From NCBI RefSeq assembly GCF_004000605.1, contig NZ_CP018911.1, forward strand, positions 2,461,001 through 2,525,000: a stretch of DNA of 64,000 nt. Direction: 5' to 3'. This DNA is from Glycocaulis alkaliphilus. GTDB taxonomy: Bacteria; Pseudomonadota; Alphaproteobacteria; Caulobacterales; Maricaulaceae. The notes below the pieces were generated by a model. The model saw only the letters and a list, made by a program, of their open reading frames with translations, was not told the DNA's origin and ran no database searches. This document shows, piece by piece, positions 55,855 to 63,512 of the stretch. Positions within the stretch are counted from its first letter, which is position 1, and each line of letters opens with the position of its first letter. Position numbers and translations under genes: made by a program.

Positions 55855-56736
55855 ATGAATGATCTGGTGCGCAGCGCGCTGGTAACGGGCGCATCGACCG
55901 GCATTGGCCGGGCCTGCGTGGAGAAATTCGTGGCCGAGGGCTGGCAGGTCTTTGCCAGCGTGCGCAAGGCCGAAGACGGCGAACGCCTTAAAAGCGAGAT
56001 CGGCGAGGCGGTCATCCCCCTCCTCTTTGATGTCACAGACGGCCCGGCGATTGCCCGCGCTGCGGACGAAATGCGCGAGGCGCTGATGGGCGCGACGCTA
56101 GGCGCGCTCGTGAACAATGCCGGTATCGCCGTGGCCGGGCCGCTTCTTCATCTGCCCATCGAGGAGATGGAAAAGCAGATGGATGTGAACGTGACCGGCC
56201 AGCTGCGCGTGGTGCAGGCCTTTGGGCCGCTTCTGGGCACGGACCGTTCGCTCTCCGGCGCGCCGGGGCGGATCGTGAATATCTCCTCGGTTGCCGGTTT
56301 CAGCGCCGCGCCCTTCGTCGTGCCTTATGCGTGCTCGAAATTCGCGCTTGAAGCGTTTACCCAAGGGCTGCGCCGCGAGCTGACCCCTTATGGCATTGAT
56401 GTCGTCGCCATCAATCCGGGGCCCATCGCCACCCCGATCTGGGACAAGGCCGAAAGCGTCGACCCGGAGCAATACGCCCAAACCGATTACATCAAGCCCA
56501 TACGCCGGCTGGTCAATTACATGCTGGAGCGCGGCCGCAAAGGCCTGCCGCCCTCTGCGGTGGCCGATGCGGTCTGGGCGGCGGTGACATCGCCCAAGCC
56601 GAAGCTCAACACCATCGTCACGCCCGAACCGTTCACGCAGTGGTTACTGGGCATCATGCCGCGCCGGATGGCAGACAGGATCATCACCAGGCGCCTCGGT
56701 CTGACGCCGCAAGCGCTCAACACACGCGGGCAGTAA
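55855..56736 (+). CDS. Short-chain dehydrogenase/reductase (SDR)
   Basis: This 293-residue NAD(P)-dependent oxidoreductase has the classical SDR cofactor motif ALVTGASTGIGRACVEKF, the NAG motif in LVNNAGIAVAGPLL, the catalytic Ser in IVNISSVAGFSAAPFV and the YxxxK pair in YACSKFALEAFTQG. The C-terminal part (RPLRGR-like linker then a membrane-associating segment) resembles retinol or 17-beta-hydroxysteroid dehydrogenase-like SDRs. The substrate cannot be told. It is divergent from sdhC and 34 bp upstream of the DUF885 gene. Confidence 0.88.
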   Translation: MNDLVRSALVTGASTGIGRACVEKFVAEGWQVFASVRKAEDGERLKSEIGEAVIPLLFDVTDGPAIARAADEMREALMGATLGALVNNAGIAVAGPLLHLPIEEMEKQMDVNVTGQLRVVQAFGPLLGTDRSLSGAPGRIVNISSVAGFSAAPFVVPYACSKFALEAFTQGLRRELTPYGIDVVAINPGPIATPIWDKAESVDPEQYAQTDYIKPIRRLVNYMLERGRKGLPPSAVADAVWAAVTSPKPKLNTIVTPEPFTQWLLGIMPRRMADRIITRRLGLTPQALNTRGQ

Positions 56737-56770
56737 AGCCCTTGGACCATACACGAACGGGGAGAACACC

Positions 56771-58519
56771 ATGCGCCATCTGATCTGCGGCATCGCCGCC
56801 AGCGTGCTGATCGCCAGCGCCGCCCATGCCGATCCGGCAGAGGATTTCGCCAGCCTGGTCGCCGATTACGAGGCCTGGACCGAGGAGCAGAACGTGCAGG
56901 CGCGCATCCGCGCCGGTGATCTCGATGCAATGCGTGAATGGCGCGACATTTCGCGTGAGACCATCGAGGCCCGCGATACGCAGATGGCAGGCTTTTATGA
57001 CCGGATGCGCGCCATTGACCCCGCCGCGCTGGAGGGCAGCGACACCGCTTCCTACGCCGTGCTGGAGCACATGCTGCGCCACGCCGTCGCCCTGCCGCAG
57101 GCGCAAGGCATGTACTTCCCCTTCACCAATGATTCCGGCTTTCACACCTCGGCCGATTTCGCCGCAATGAGCGCGCGTCTGCGCAATGCGGATGAGGCTG
57201 AGGCCTGGATCGACCGGCTGGCGGCCTATCCGGCACATCTGGACGCGTGGATGGGCTGGCTGGACGAGGCGATTCAGGCGGGCTGGACCCAGCCGCGCGA
57301 AATCATCCCCGGCGTGATCGACCAGATCGCCGCCCAGATCGTCGATGATCCGCGCGACAGCGCGCTCTTCATGCCGCTGGCCAACCTGCCCGCCAGCATT
57401 CCGGCTGAGGCGCGCGAGGCGCTGCAGGCACGCGGCGCGGCCGTGATCGCTGATACGGTCATGCCTGCCATTGCAGGCCTGAGAGACTATTTTGAAAACA
57501 CCTACATGCCGGCCGCGCGCGAGAGCATTGGCGTCTCCGAAGTGCCTGGCGGGCGCGAGTATTACCGCGCGCTGGTGCGCTATCACACCTCGCTGGATCT
57601 CACCCCGGAGGAGGTTCACCAGACCGGTCTTGCCGAGGTGGCCCGCATCCGCGCCGAGATGGACGATGTCATCGCCCGCACCGGGTTTGAGGGCAGTTTT
57701 GACGAATTTACCCACTATCTGCGCACCGATCCGCGCTTCTACGCCCAGAGCGAGATGGAGCTGATGATGCGCGCCTCCTATCTCTCCAAGCTGGCCGATG
57801 ATGCGATGCCGGCCGTGTTCAACCGCCTGCCGCGCCTGCCCTATGGCGTGCGCCCCGTGCCGCCTGCCATTGCGCCGAACTACACCACGGGCCGCTACTG
57901 GCCGGGCGACGCCGAAACGGGCCGGGCTGGCGGCTATATGGTCAACACCTATGCGCTCGACCAGCGCCCGCTCTATGAGCTGCCCGCCCTCACCCTGCAC
58001 GAGGCGGTGCCGGGCCATCACCACCAGATCGCGCTCGCCCAGGAGATCGAGGACATGCCCGCCTTCCGCCGCCGCGCCTCCATCACCGCCTTCACCGAAG
58101 GCTGGGGGCTTTATTCGGAATTCCTCGGCCTCGATATGGGCTTTTACGAAGACGCGTATGAGGATTTTGGCCGCCTCTCCTACGAGATGTGGCGCGCCTG
58201 CCGCCTGGTGGTCGATACCGGCATGCATTATTTCGGCTGGACGCGCGAAGAGGCCGAGGCCTGCTTCCTCGATAATTCCGCCCTCGCGCCCCTGAACGTC
58301 ACCAATGAGGTGTCGCGCTATATCTCATGGCCGGGTCAGGCGCTGGCCTACAAGACCGGCGAGATCCTCATCCGCCGCCTGCGCAGCCAGGGCGAGGCGA
58401 GGCTGGGCGAGGATTTTGACCTCGCCGATTTCCACGACACGATCCTGGAAGAAGGCCCGCTGCCCCTCTCCTATCTGGAAAGCAAAATGGAAGCCTGGAT
58501 AGCGGAGCAGGAGGGGTAG
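56771..58519 (+). CDS. Exported DUF885-family metallopeptidase-like protein
   Basis: DUF885 proteins are gluzincin-like, with a fold related to carboxypeptidase Taq. The 582-residue precursor has a signal peptide (MRHLICGIAASVLIASAAHA). Its middle has the motif GRYWPGDAETGRAGGYMVNT, and the zinc motif is LTLHEAVPGHHHQIALAQ, in which His-Glu and a following His are the likely ligands. TEGWGLYSEFLGLDMGFY is a family signature. Substrate and reaction are unknown; periplasmic peptidase activity is inferred. It lies 34 bp after the SDR gene and could share its transcript. Confidence 0.85.
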   Translation: MRHLICGIAASVLIASAAHADPAEDFASLVADYEAWTEEQNVQARIRAGDLDAMREWRDISRETIEARDTQMAGFYDRMRAIDPAALEGSDTASYAVLEHMLRHAVALPQAQGMYFPFTNDSGFHTSADFAAMSARLRNADEAEAWIDRLAAYPAHLDAWMGWLDEAIQAGWTQPREIIPGVIDQIAAQIVDDPRDSALFMPLANLPASIPAEAREALQARGAAVIADTVMPAIAGLRDYFENTYMPAARESIGVSEVPGGREYYRALVRYHTSLDLTPEEVHQTGLAEVARIRAEMDDVIARTGFEGSFDEFTHYLRTDPRFYAQSEMELMMRASYLSKLADDAMPAVFNRLPRLPYGVRPVPPAIAPNYTTGRYWPGDAETGRAGGYMVNTYALDQRPLYELPALTLHEAVPGHHHQIALAQEIEDMPAFRRRASITAFTEGWGLYSEFLGLDMGFYEDAYEDFGRLSYEMWRACRLVVDTGMHYFGWTREEAEACFLDNSALAPLNVTNEVSRYISWPGQALAYKTGEILIRRLRSQGEARLGEDFDLADFHDTILEEGPLPLSYLESKMEAWIAEQEG

Positions 58520-58543
58520 GGGTTTTTCCTTGGACCTCTCCAC

Positions 58544-58712
58544 CTTAGGCCCCGGACTTGATCCGGGATCCATCTTTTCAAGCCAGTACGTATTCATTTA
58601 GGTCTCCCGTCGGAGCGGGAGACCCCGGTGGGAAGGTTTCCGCCTCACTTGCAGCCACAGAAATACCGGCGAGTATTGGAAAACCGGGGTCCCCCGCCCC
58701 GACGGGGGATCC
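58544..58712. repeat. Paired-hairpin GGTCTCCC element, subtype A copy 1
   Basis: After a GGCCCCGGACTTGATCCGGG hairpin (58550-58572), the element starts with GGTCTCCCGTCGGAGCGGGA at 58601 and ends with GGTCCCCCGCCCCGACGGGG at 58688-58707. Between them is an A/T-richer 60-bp core (GGTGGGAAGGTTTCCGCC ... CCGGCGAGTATTGGAAAACC). Copy 2 at 58783-58895 shares ends and core. Confidence 0.8.
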
Positions 58713-58782
58713 ATTTTTTTGTTTCTCCGAAACGGGTCAGCCGAACGCCGGAAAAAGGCGCGTAGATGGCAACCTTTTTTCT

Positions 58783-58895
58783 GGGTCTCCCGTCAGAGCG
58801 GGAGACCCCGGTGGGAAGGTTTTCACATCGCTTGCAGAGACAGAGATACCGGCGAACATTGGAAAACCGGGGTCTCCCGCCCCGACGGGAGACCC
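58783..58895. repeat. Paired-hairpin GGTCTCCC element, subtype A copy 2
   Basis: GGGTCTCCCGTCAGAGCGGG opens the element and CCGACGGGAGACCC closes it, so its ends are inverted repeats. The core (GGTGGGAAGGTTTTCACATC ... CCGGCGAACATTGGAAAACC) is about 80% identical to copy 1. The 421-bp stretch 58520-58940 contains only these elements and a short linker. Confidence 0.82.
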
Positions 58896-58940
58896 AGAGA
58901 TCTGTTCCGTTGTCGCTGAACCGGAGGGCCGCATCAAAAA

Positions 58941-59294
58941 ATGAGTATGCCTGTCAGCATCTTGTCAAATGTCGCCACCGCAGCATTTCACACGATCCCC
59001 TTCACCCTGATCGTAGTTCTGGCGTTCGGGTATCGCGGCGTGCTCACCATCGCAGCGATATTTCTGACCATACTCATAACGCTGTTTGTCCAGCTGCCTC
59101 TGATCAGGCATCCGACGACAGGGCTTTTTCTGGTAGCGGTTTTCAGCGTACCCATCGCCTTATTGTCATTCAACGCGATAGCCTTCGTCTGGGCGATGCT
59201 TGCGGGAATGCCGTACAGCTTCATCTGGGCTGACAGCTTCGCTCTGGCCCTCGCGATTCCGCTGTGGTTCTGGGGCATGCGGGCAATCACCTGA
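58941..59294 (+). CDS. Small integral membrane protein of unknown family
   Basis: The 117-residue ORF is strongly hydrophobic with about four membrane helices (AAFHTIPFTLIVVLAFGYRG, VLTIAAIFLTILITLFVQLP, LFLVAVFSVPIALLSFNAIA, WADSFALALAIPLWFWGMRA). Its codons are less GC-rich at third positions than those of neighbours. It is placed between two pairs of palindromic elements (58601-58895 and 59320-59918), and no good ribosome-binding site is visible. I do not recognise a family. It could be an accessory gene carried with the repeats. Confidence 0.55.
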   Translation: MSMPVSILSNVATAAFHTIPFTLIVVLAFGYRGVLTIAAIFLTILITLFVQLPLIRHPTTGLFLVAVFSVPIALLSFNAIAFVWAMLAGMPYSFIWADSFALALAIPLWFWGMRAIT

Positions 59295-59319
59295 TCTGAG
59301 TTGTTGATAGCGGCTTTCT

Positions 59320-59455
59320 GGGTCTCCCGTCGGTGCGGGAGACCCCGGAGATATTGGCTTCATTGCTTCTAGATTGCCTGCCGGTGAAAGCGTTGACCTC
59401 TCCGCCGGGGTCCCCCGCCCCGCCTGTCCCCGTGAAAACGGGGAACGGGGGACCC
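59320..59455. repeat. Paired-hairpin GGTCTCCC element, subtype B copy 1
   Basis: GGGTCTCCCGTCGGTGCGGG opens it and CGGGGGACCC closes it. The core (GGAGATATTGGCTTCATTGC ... GTGAAAGCGTTGACCTCTCC) differs from subtype A but matches the copy at 59805. An extra CCCCGTGAAAACGGGG hairpin is inserted near the right end; it also occurs at about 47034-47050. The element abuts the end of the GIY-YIG gene. Confidence 0.8.
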
Positions 59456-59460
59456 AGATT

Positions 59461-59760
59461 TCAGAACACCATCAGATTATTGAGCTCCGGGTAGAGGTCG
59501 CGCCATTCGGGATTGTGCTGCTCGATCAGCGCAATCTTCCACGCCCGGTTCCAGTGCTTGACCTGCCGCTCGCGGGCAATGGCATCATGCGTGGTGCCGC
59601 AATGCTCCAGATAGACAAGGTCGAACACCTTGTACTTCCAGACAAACTCCGACCCCTTGCCCATGCGGTGCTGGGCGATGCGCTCTGCCGGATTGGCACA
59701 GGAGCCAACGTAAAGCGTGCCGTTGCGCTTTGAGGCGAGGATGTAGATGTAGGCCGACAT
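59461..59760 (-). CDS. GIY-YIG domain protein (UPF0213/YhbQ-like)
   Basis: The 99-residue protein is a single GIY-YIG nuclease domain: AYIYILASKRNGTLYVGSCA gives the YIY/YVG strands. The conserved Arg is in NPAERIAQHRMGKGSEFVWK, and a conserved Glu in ARERQVKHWNRAWKIALIEQ. It is a stand-alone member like E. coli YhbQ, some of which nick DNA. It is flanked on both sides by subtype B palindromic elements (59320-59455 and 59805-59918), an arrangement worth noting for a possible structure-specific nuclease. Confidence 0.9.
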   Translation of the reverse strand: MSAYIYILASKRNGTLYVGSCANPAERIAQHRMGKGSEFVWKYKVFDLVYLEHCGTTHDAIARERQVKHWNRAWKIALIEQHNPEWRDLYPELNNLMVF

Positions 59761-59804
59761 GCGCCAATGCTGATTGGCCTTCGCGCGCCGTTCAACCTTT
59801 TTCT

Positions 59805-59918
59805 GGGTCTCCCGTCGGGGCGGGAGACCCCGGAGATGTTAGCTTCTCTGATCCAAGATTGCCTGCCAGTGAGAGCGTTGACCTCTCCACCGGAGTCCCC
59901 CGCCTCGACGGGGGACCC
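59805..59918. repeat. Paired-hairpin GGTCTCCC element, subtype B copy 2
   Basis: GGGTCTCCCGTCGGGGCGGG opens it and CGACGGGGGACCC closes it. The core (GGAGATGTTAGCTTCTCTGA ... GTGAGAGCGTTGACCTCTCC) aligns with 59320-59455 over its whole length except for the extra hairpin of that copy. It lies in the promoter region of the GIY-YIG gene. Confidence 0.82.
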
Positions 59919-60168
59919 AGATTTTTCCACCCCTATCCCCCCTTTTCGCACGAATAGGGGGATAAGTCCCGCCGGCGGGCATCTATCCTCCTTGTGGCTT
60001 TGGTGCAACACGGTGGAATCGGGGCCCTGGAACCGTGGAATCGGGGTGTGCGCACCCCTCATTTCGGGCCTGAAAACCCCTTAAAACGGGGATAGAGGGC
60101 CTGCCCCCTCTCGCCAGACGCAAAAAGGGGTGTTATCCGCCCCCCTATCCCCCATGGACAGGTGTGTC
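59919..60168. other. Non-coding stretch with C- and G-runs and short repeats before marC
   Basis: No gene is evident. TATCCCCC (59934) pairs with GGGGGATA (59957), and the same CTATCCCCC word returns at 60145. GTGGAATCGGGG occurs twice (60013 and 60035), 22 bp apart. A GGGTGTGCGCACCCC palindrome lies at 60044-60058. The marC promoter must be in this region but I cannot point to it. Confidence 0.5.
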
Positions 60169-60813
60169 ATGCCCGCTATCGATCTTGCCCTTCTCTCTGC
60201 CGCCTTCGTCACGTTTTTCGTGGTGATCGATCCGATCGGCGTGATGCCGATCTTTGCAGGGCTGACCCAAGGCACCAGCGCGGCGCACCGGCGCAAGATG
60301 GCCATCAAATCGGTTCTGATCGCCACCATCATCCTGCTGGGCTTTGCCTATGGCGGGGAATGGCTGCTCTCCGCGCTGGGGGTGAGCCTTGATGCGTTCC
60401 GCGCGGCGGGCGGCGTGCTGCTCTTCCTGCTGGCGCTCGACATGATCTTTGAAAAGCGCACCGAGCGGCGCGAGGACCGGGCCGGAAAACTGCACGGCGA
60501 GGGCGAGCACGCGCCGGAGGATATCTCCGTTTTCCCCATGGCTATCCCCATGCTGGCGGGCCCCGGCGCGATTGCCTCCATCATGCTCTACATGTCCGGC
60601 TCTGGCGGGGACTGGGCAACGCAAGGCGTCGTTCTGGCGGCGATGGCGGCCAATCTCATCGTGTGTCTGGTGCTGTTTCTGGCCGCCGGTCCGCTCATGC
60701 GCGTGATGGGGGATACAGTCGCGGCGATGATCACGCGTATCCTCGGGGTGATCCTGGCCGCTCTGGCCGCCCAGTTCATCTTTGACGGGATCGCAGGCGC
60801 CTTGCTGGGCTGA
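60169..60813 (+). CDS. MarC-family membrane protein
   Basis: MarC (UPF0056) proteins are six-helix inner-membrane proteins of unknown transport role; the old link to multiple antibiotic resistance was withdrawn. From the ATG at 60169 the product has 214 residues. It has the family start FVTFFVVIDPIGVMPIFAGL and repeated helices (AAGGVLLFLLALDMIFEKRT). The signature FPMAIPMLAGPGAIASIMLY and the C-terminal RILGVILAALAAQFIFDGIA are also present. In-frame ATGs at 60130 and 60154 are less likely starts. It is followed by a 59-residue ORF. Confidence 0.9.
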   Translation: MPAIDLALLSAAFVTFFVVIDPIGVMPIFAGLTQGTSAAHRRKMAIKSVLIATIILLGFAYGGEWLLSALGVSLDAFRAAGGVLLFLLALDMIFEKRTERREDRAGKLHGEGEHAPEDISVFPMAIPMLAGPGAIASIMLYMSGSGGDWATQGVVLAAMAANLIVCLVLFLAAGPLMRVMGDTVAAMITRILGVILAALAAQFIFDGIAGALLG

Positions 60814-60907
60814 CGTTTATGGTCAATGCAGCGTAAACGCTGCGCTCACTGAAATTTAGCCAGTTTCTGCCATTATCCTGCCTTCAGGGTGCAGGAGAAA
60901 AAGCGCC

Positions 60908-61087
60908 ATGACACGGTTTCGCATCATGCTCTGGATCGCCTTTGCAGGCGTGCTGGCTCTCGGCCTCGGGGCCGGAGGGATGAGCCTTGCCAGCGGCATG
61001 GTGGATCAGGCCATTGCCTTTACCTGGCCGAGCGCGGGCGCGGCACTGGCCATCGCCCTTCTGATCCCGGCCGCGCGGCGCGAATAG
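60908..61087 (+). CDS. Small two-helix membrane protein
   Basis: The 59-residue ORF has two hydrophobic helices (IMLWIAFAGVLALGLGAGGM and FTWPSAGAALAIALLIPAAR) and ends RRE. GGAG lies 12 bp before the ATG. It follows marC by 94 bp on the same strand and is convergent with the GNAT-nitrilase gene. I recognise no family; good codon use supports it being real. Confidence 0.5.
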   Translation: MTRFRIMLWIAFAGVLALGLGAGGMSLASGMVDQAIAFTWPSAGAALAIALLIPAARRE

Positions 61088-61105
61088 GTTTTTGATAACA
61101 GCGTG

Positions 61106-62665
61106 TTAGCTGCGCCCTGAACCGGGCCCGTCATTCCACACAATGCGGTATAGATCAAAGCGCCGGTCGCGCAGATTGCGCACCGTGCCGGAGCGCCGGC
61201 TCTCGGCCAGATCATCGAGGCGCAGATCGGCCACCGCGATTGTCTCAACATTTTCAGAAGTTTCCGCCGCGATGCCATCGCGCGCAAACGGAAAGTCGCA
61301 CGGCGTCAGAATGGCGCTCTGGGCGTAGTTGACATCCATGTTTTCAACGTCCGGCAGATTGCCGACATTGCCTGCTGTGACTACGTAAAACTGGTTCTCG
61401 ATGGCGCGCGCCTGCGAGCAATAGCGCACCCGCAAATGGCCGGTACGGTCATCGGTGGCGTAAGGCACGAACAATATGCGCGCGCCCTCATCGGCCAGGC
61501 GGCGGGCCAGCTCTGGAAATTCGCTGTCATAACAGATGAGTACGCCAATCGGCCCGCAGTCTGTCGGGATGGCGTGGACGAAATCGCCGCCCTTGATATT
61601 CCACCAGAAGCGCTCGTTCGGCGTCGGGTGGATCTTCTCCTGCGCGTGCACCGAGCCATCGCGCAGGAAGACGTAAGCGACGTTCTGGATCTCGCCATCA
61701 TCGGTCTCTGTCGGGTGAGAACCGCCAACGATATTAATGTTGTAGCGCACAGCCAGCTGGCTCATGAACTCCAGGAAGCGCGGCGTATGGCGCGACAGGG
61801 CGGCGATGGATTCCTGCGGCGAGAGGCGCCGTTTTTCGAGCGATAGCAGCGCCACGGTGAACATTTCCGGGAAGACGCAGAAATCGGCCCGGTAATCCGA
61901 ACAGACATCGACGAAATATTCCACATTGCGCTCGAACTCGCGCGTGCTTTCAACCGCGCGGGCCATGAACTGGACAGCCGCCACGCGCACGGTCTGCGGG
62001 TCTGGGCGTTTGCCGCCGGACGGCGCTTCAACGAATTTGGGATTACGCCACACCATCAGCGAGGCATGGCCAAGAGAATCAGTATCTTCGGGGTAGTAGT
62101 TCTTCAGAACGCCCACCGGCTCAAAGCCCATGCGCATCTGGAAGTTGGAGACCGAATCCTTCACCTCGCGAGCCTCGATGGCGGCCAGATACTCTTCCGG
62201 CGTGGGGTAGGCCTTGCGGCGGCGCTTATAGCCGGGCAGCCGCCCGCCAAAGACAACGCCCTTCAGCCCCCAGGCCTGGCAGAGCTGTTTTCTGGCATTG
62301 TAGAGGCGCTGGCCAATGCGCAGACGGCGGCGTGTCGGATCAACCGCCACCTCCATGCCGTAGAGCCATTCTCCATCCTCGTCATGGCGCGCCGCATAGC
62401 CATTGCCGGTGATCTCCGCCCATGTATGCGGGCTCATCGCCAGCTCTTCGCTGATGATGAAGGTCGCACACCAGCCGACCACATCGCCTTCATATTCCAC
62501 GAGAAACTGGCCTTCGGGAAAGGCCTGTATCTGGCCGCGTATCATGCCGGGCAGGTCTGGCGGCAGGTTGGGATAGGCCCGGTCCTGAAGCGCCAGAATC
62601 TCCGGCACATCGGCCAGCGTGGCATTACGTACGGTCAGTTTCGCGCTGCGGCGGGTATCGGTCAT
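61106..62665 (-). CDS. GNAT acetyltransferase-nitrilase fusion protein
   Basis: The 519-residue protein joins an N-terminal GNAT domain (about residues 1-200) to a C-terminal carbon-nitrogen hydrolase (about 225-510). The GNAT part has RNATLADVPEILALQDRAYP and a RRRLRIGQRLYNARKQLCQA acetyl-CoA loop. The nitrilase triad is visible as Glu in CVFPEMFTVALL, Lys in EKIHPTPNERFWW and Cys in IGVLICYDSEFPELARRL. Such bifunctional proteins are known as a family, but their reaction is not established to my knowledge. The start overlaps the stop of the upstream amidase gene by four bases, so the two are translated together. Confidence 0.9.
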   Translation of the reverse strand: MTDTRRSAKLTVRNATLADVPEILALQDRAYPNLPPDLPGMIRGQIQAFPEGQFLVEYEGDVVGWCATFIISEELAMSPHTWAEITGNGYAARHDEDGEWLYGMEVAVDPTRRRLRIGQRLYNARKQLCQAWGLKGVVFGGRLPGYKRRRKAYPTPEEYLAAIEAREVKDSVSNFQMRMGFEPVGVLKNYYPEDTDSLGHASLMVWRNPKFVEAPSGGKRPDPQTVRVAAVQFMARAVESTREFERNVEYFVDVCSDYRADFCVFPEMFTVALLSLEKRRLSPQESIAALSRHTPRFLEFMSQLAVRYNINIVGGSHPTETDDGEIQNVAYVFLRDGSVHAQEKIHPTPNERFWWNIKGGDFVHAIPTDCGPIGVLICYDSEFPELARRLADEGARILFVPYATDDRTGHLRVRYCSQARAIENQFYVVTAGNVGNLPDVENMDVNYAQSAILTPCDFPFARDGIAAETSENVETIAVADLRLDDLAESRRSGTVRNLRDRRFDLYRIVWNDGPGSGRS

Positions 62666-63510
62666 GAAAAATGGGGTCCGTATAGATCGGTGCGCCGATC
62701 CCGGAAAAAGCCCCAGGCGGCGCGGTGACGGTCAAGGAAGGCACGGTCGAAACGCGCAACCGCTACACCTTGTTCCGTCCGGTCCAGCTCGGACACCACC
62801 TCGCCGGTATGATCGCAGATAAAGCTGGTCCCGTAGAAGACCTGGCCGTTCTCGTCGCCCACCCGGTTCGCTGCGGCGATGGGCATCACGTTGGAGACGG
62901 CATGGCCCTGCATGGCCCGGCGCCAGCGCGCCGCCGTGTCCAGGCTGTCATCATGGGGCTCAGACCCGATGGCGGTGGGGTAGAGCAAGACTTCGGCGCC
63001 CAGAAGCGCCATGGCACGCGCGGTTTCGGGGAACCACTGGTCCCAGCAAATGCCAACGCCGACGCGGCCATGGCGGGTATTCCACACCTTGAAGCCGGTA
63101 TCGCCGGGACGGAAATAATACTTCTCCTGATAGCCGGGACCGTCGGGGATATGGCTCTTGCGGTAGGTGCCGAGCGCCTTGCCGTCCGCATCCAGCATGA
63201 CCATGGAGTTATAGTAGCGCGGACCGTCGCGCTCGAAGATGGACACCGGGATCACTACCCCCAGCTCGGCAGCCAGCGGCTGCAGCGCGGTCACGCACGG
63301 ATGCTCCAGCGCGGGAAAGGCGGTGCCAAACCAGCGCTCTTCCTGGCTGGTGCAGAAATACGGCCCCTGAAAGAGTTCGGGCGGCAGGATCACTTGCGCG
63401 CCCTTGCCCGCCGCCTCGCGCACGAGGCCCTTCACCGTTTCGATGTTGGCATGCATGTCTTCACCGAACGCGCCTTGCAGCACGCCCAGCGTAATCGTCT
63501 CGTTGGTCAA
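62662..63510 (-). CDS. aguB: N-carbamoylputrescine amidase-like nitrilase (AguB)
   Basis: AguB hydrolyses N-carbamoylputrescine to putrescine, CO2 and ammonia in polyamine synthesis. The 282-residue protein has the complete nitrilase triad: Glu in ILPPELFQGPYFCTSQEERW, Lys in GTYRKSHIPDGPGYQEKYYF, and Cys in VGVGICWDQWFPETARAMAL. The FQGPYFC and GPGYQEKYYF segments are characteristic of AguB rather than of general nitrilases. The partner agmatine deiminase gene (aguA) is not in the window. It is sandwiched between a serine hydrolase gene and the GNAT-nitrilase fusion on the same strand. Confidence 0.9.
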   Translation of the reverse strand: MTNETITLGVLQGAFGEDMHANIETVKGLVREAAGKGAQVILPPELFQGPYFCTSQEERWFGTAFPALEHPCVTALQPLAAELGVVIPVSIFERDGPRYYNSMVMLDADGKALGTYRKSHIPDGPGYQEKYYFRPGDTGFKVWNTRHGRVGVGICWDQWFPETARAMALLGAEVLLYPTAIGSEPHDDSLDTAARWRRAMQGHAVSNVMPIAAANRVGDENGQVFYGTSFICDHTGEVVSELDRTEQGVAVARFDRAFLDRHRAAWGFFRDRRTDLYGPHFS

Positions 63511-63512
63511 GA

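Noticed and set aside
58544-59918. Possible CRISPR array
   Set aside because: The repeats are only four, palindromic, 110-135 bp long and irregularly spaced, with related rather than unique cores and no cas genes.
60169-60813. Multidrug-resistance function for the MarC protein
   Set aside because: The historic link of marC to resistance was not upheld, and no resistance context is seen here.
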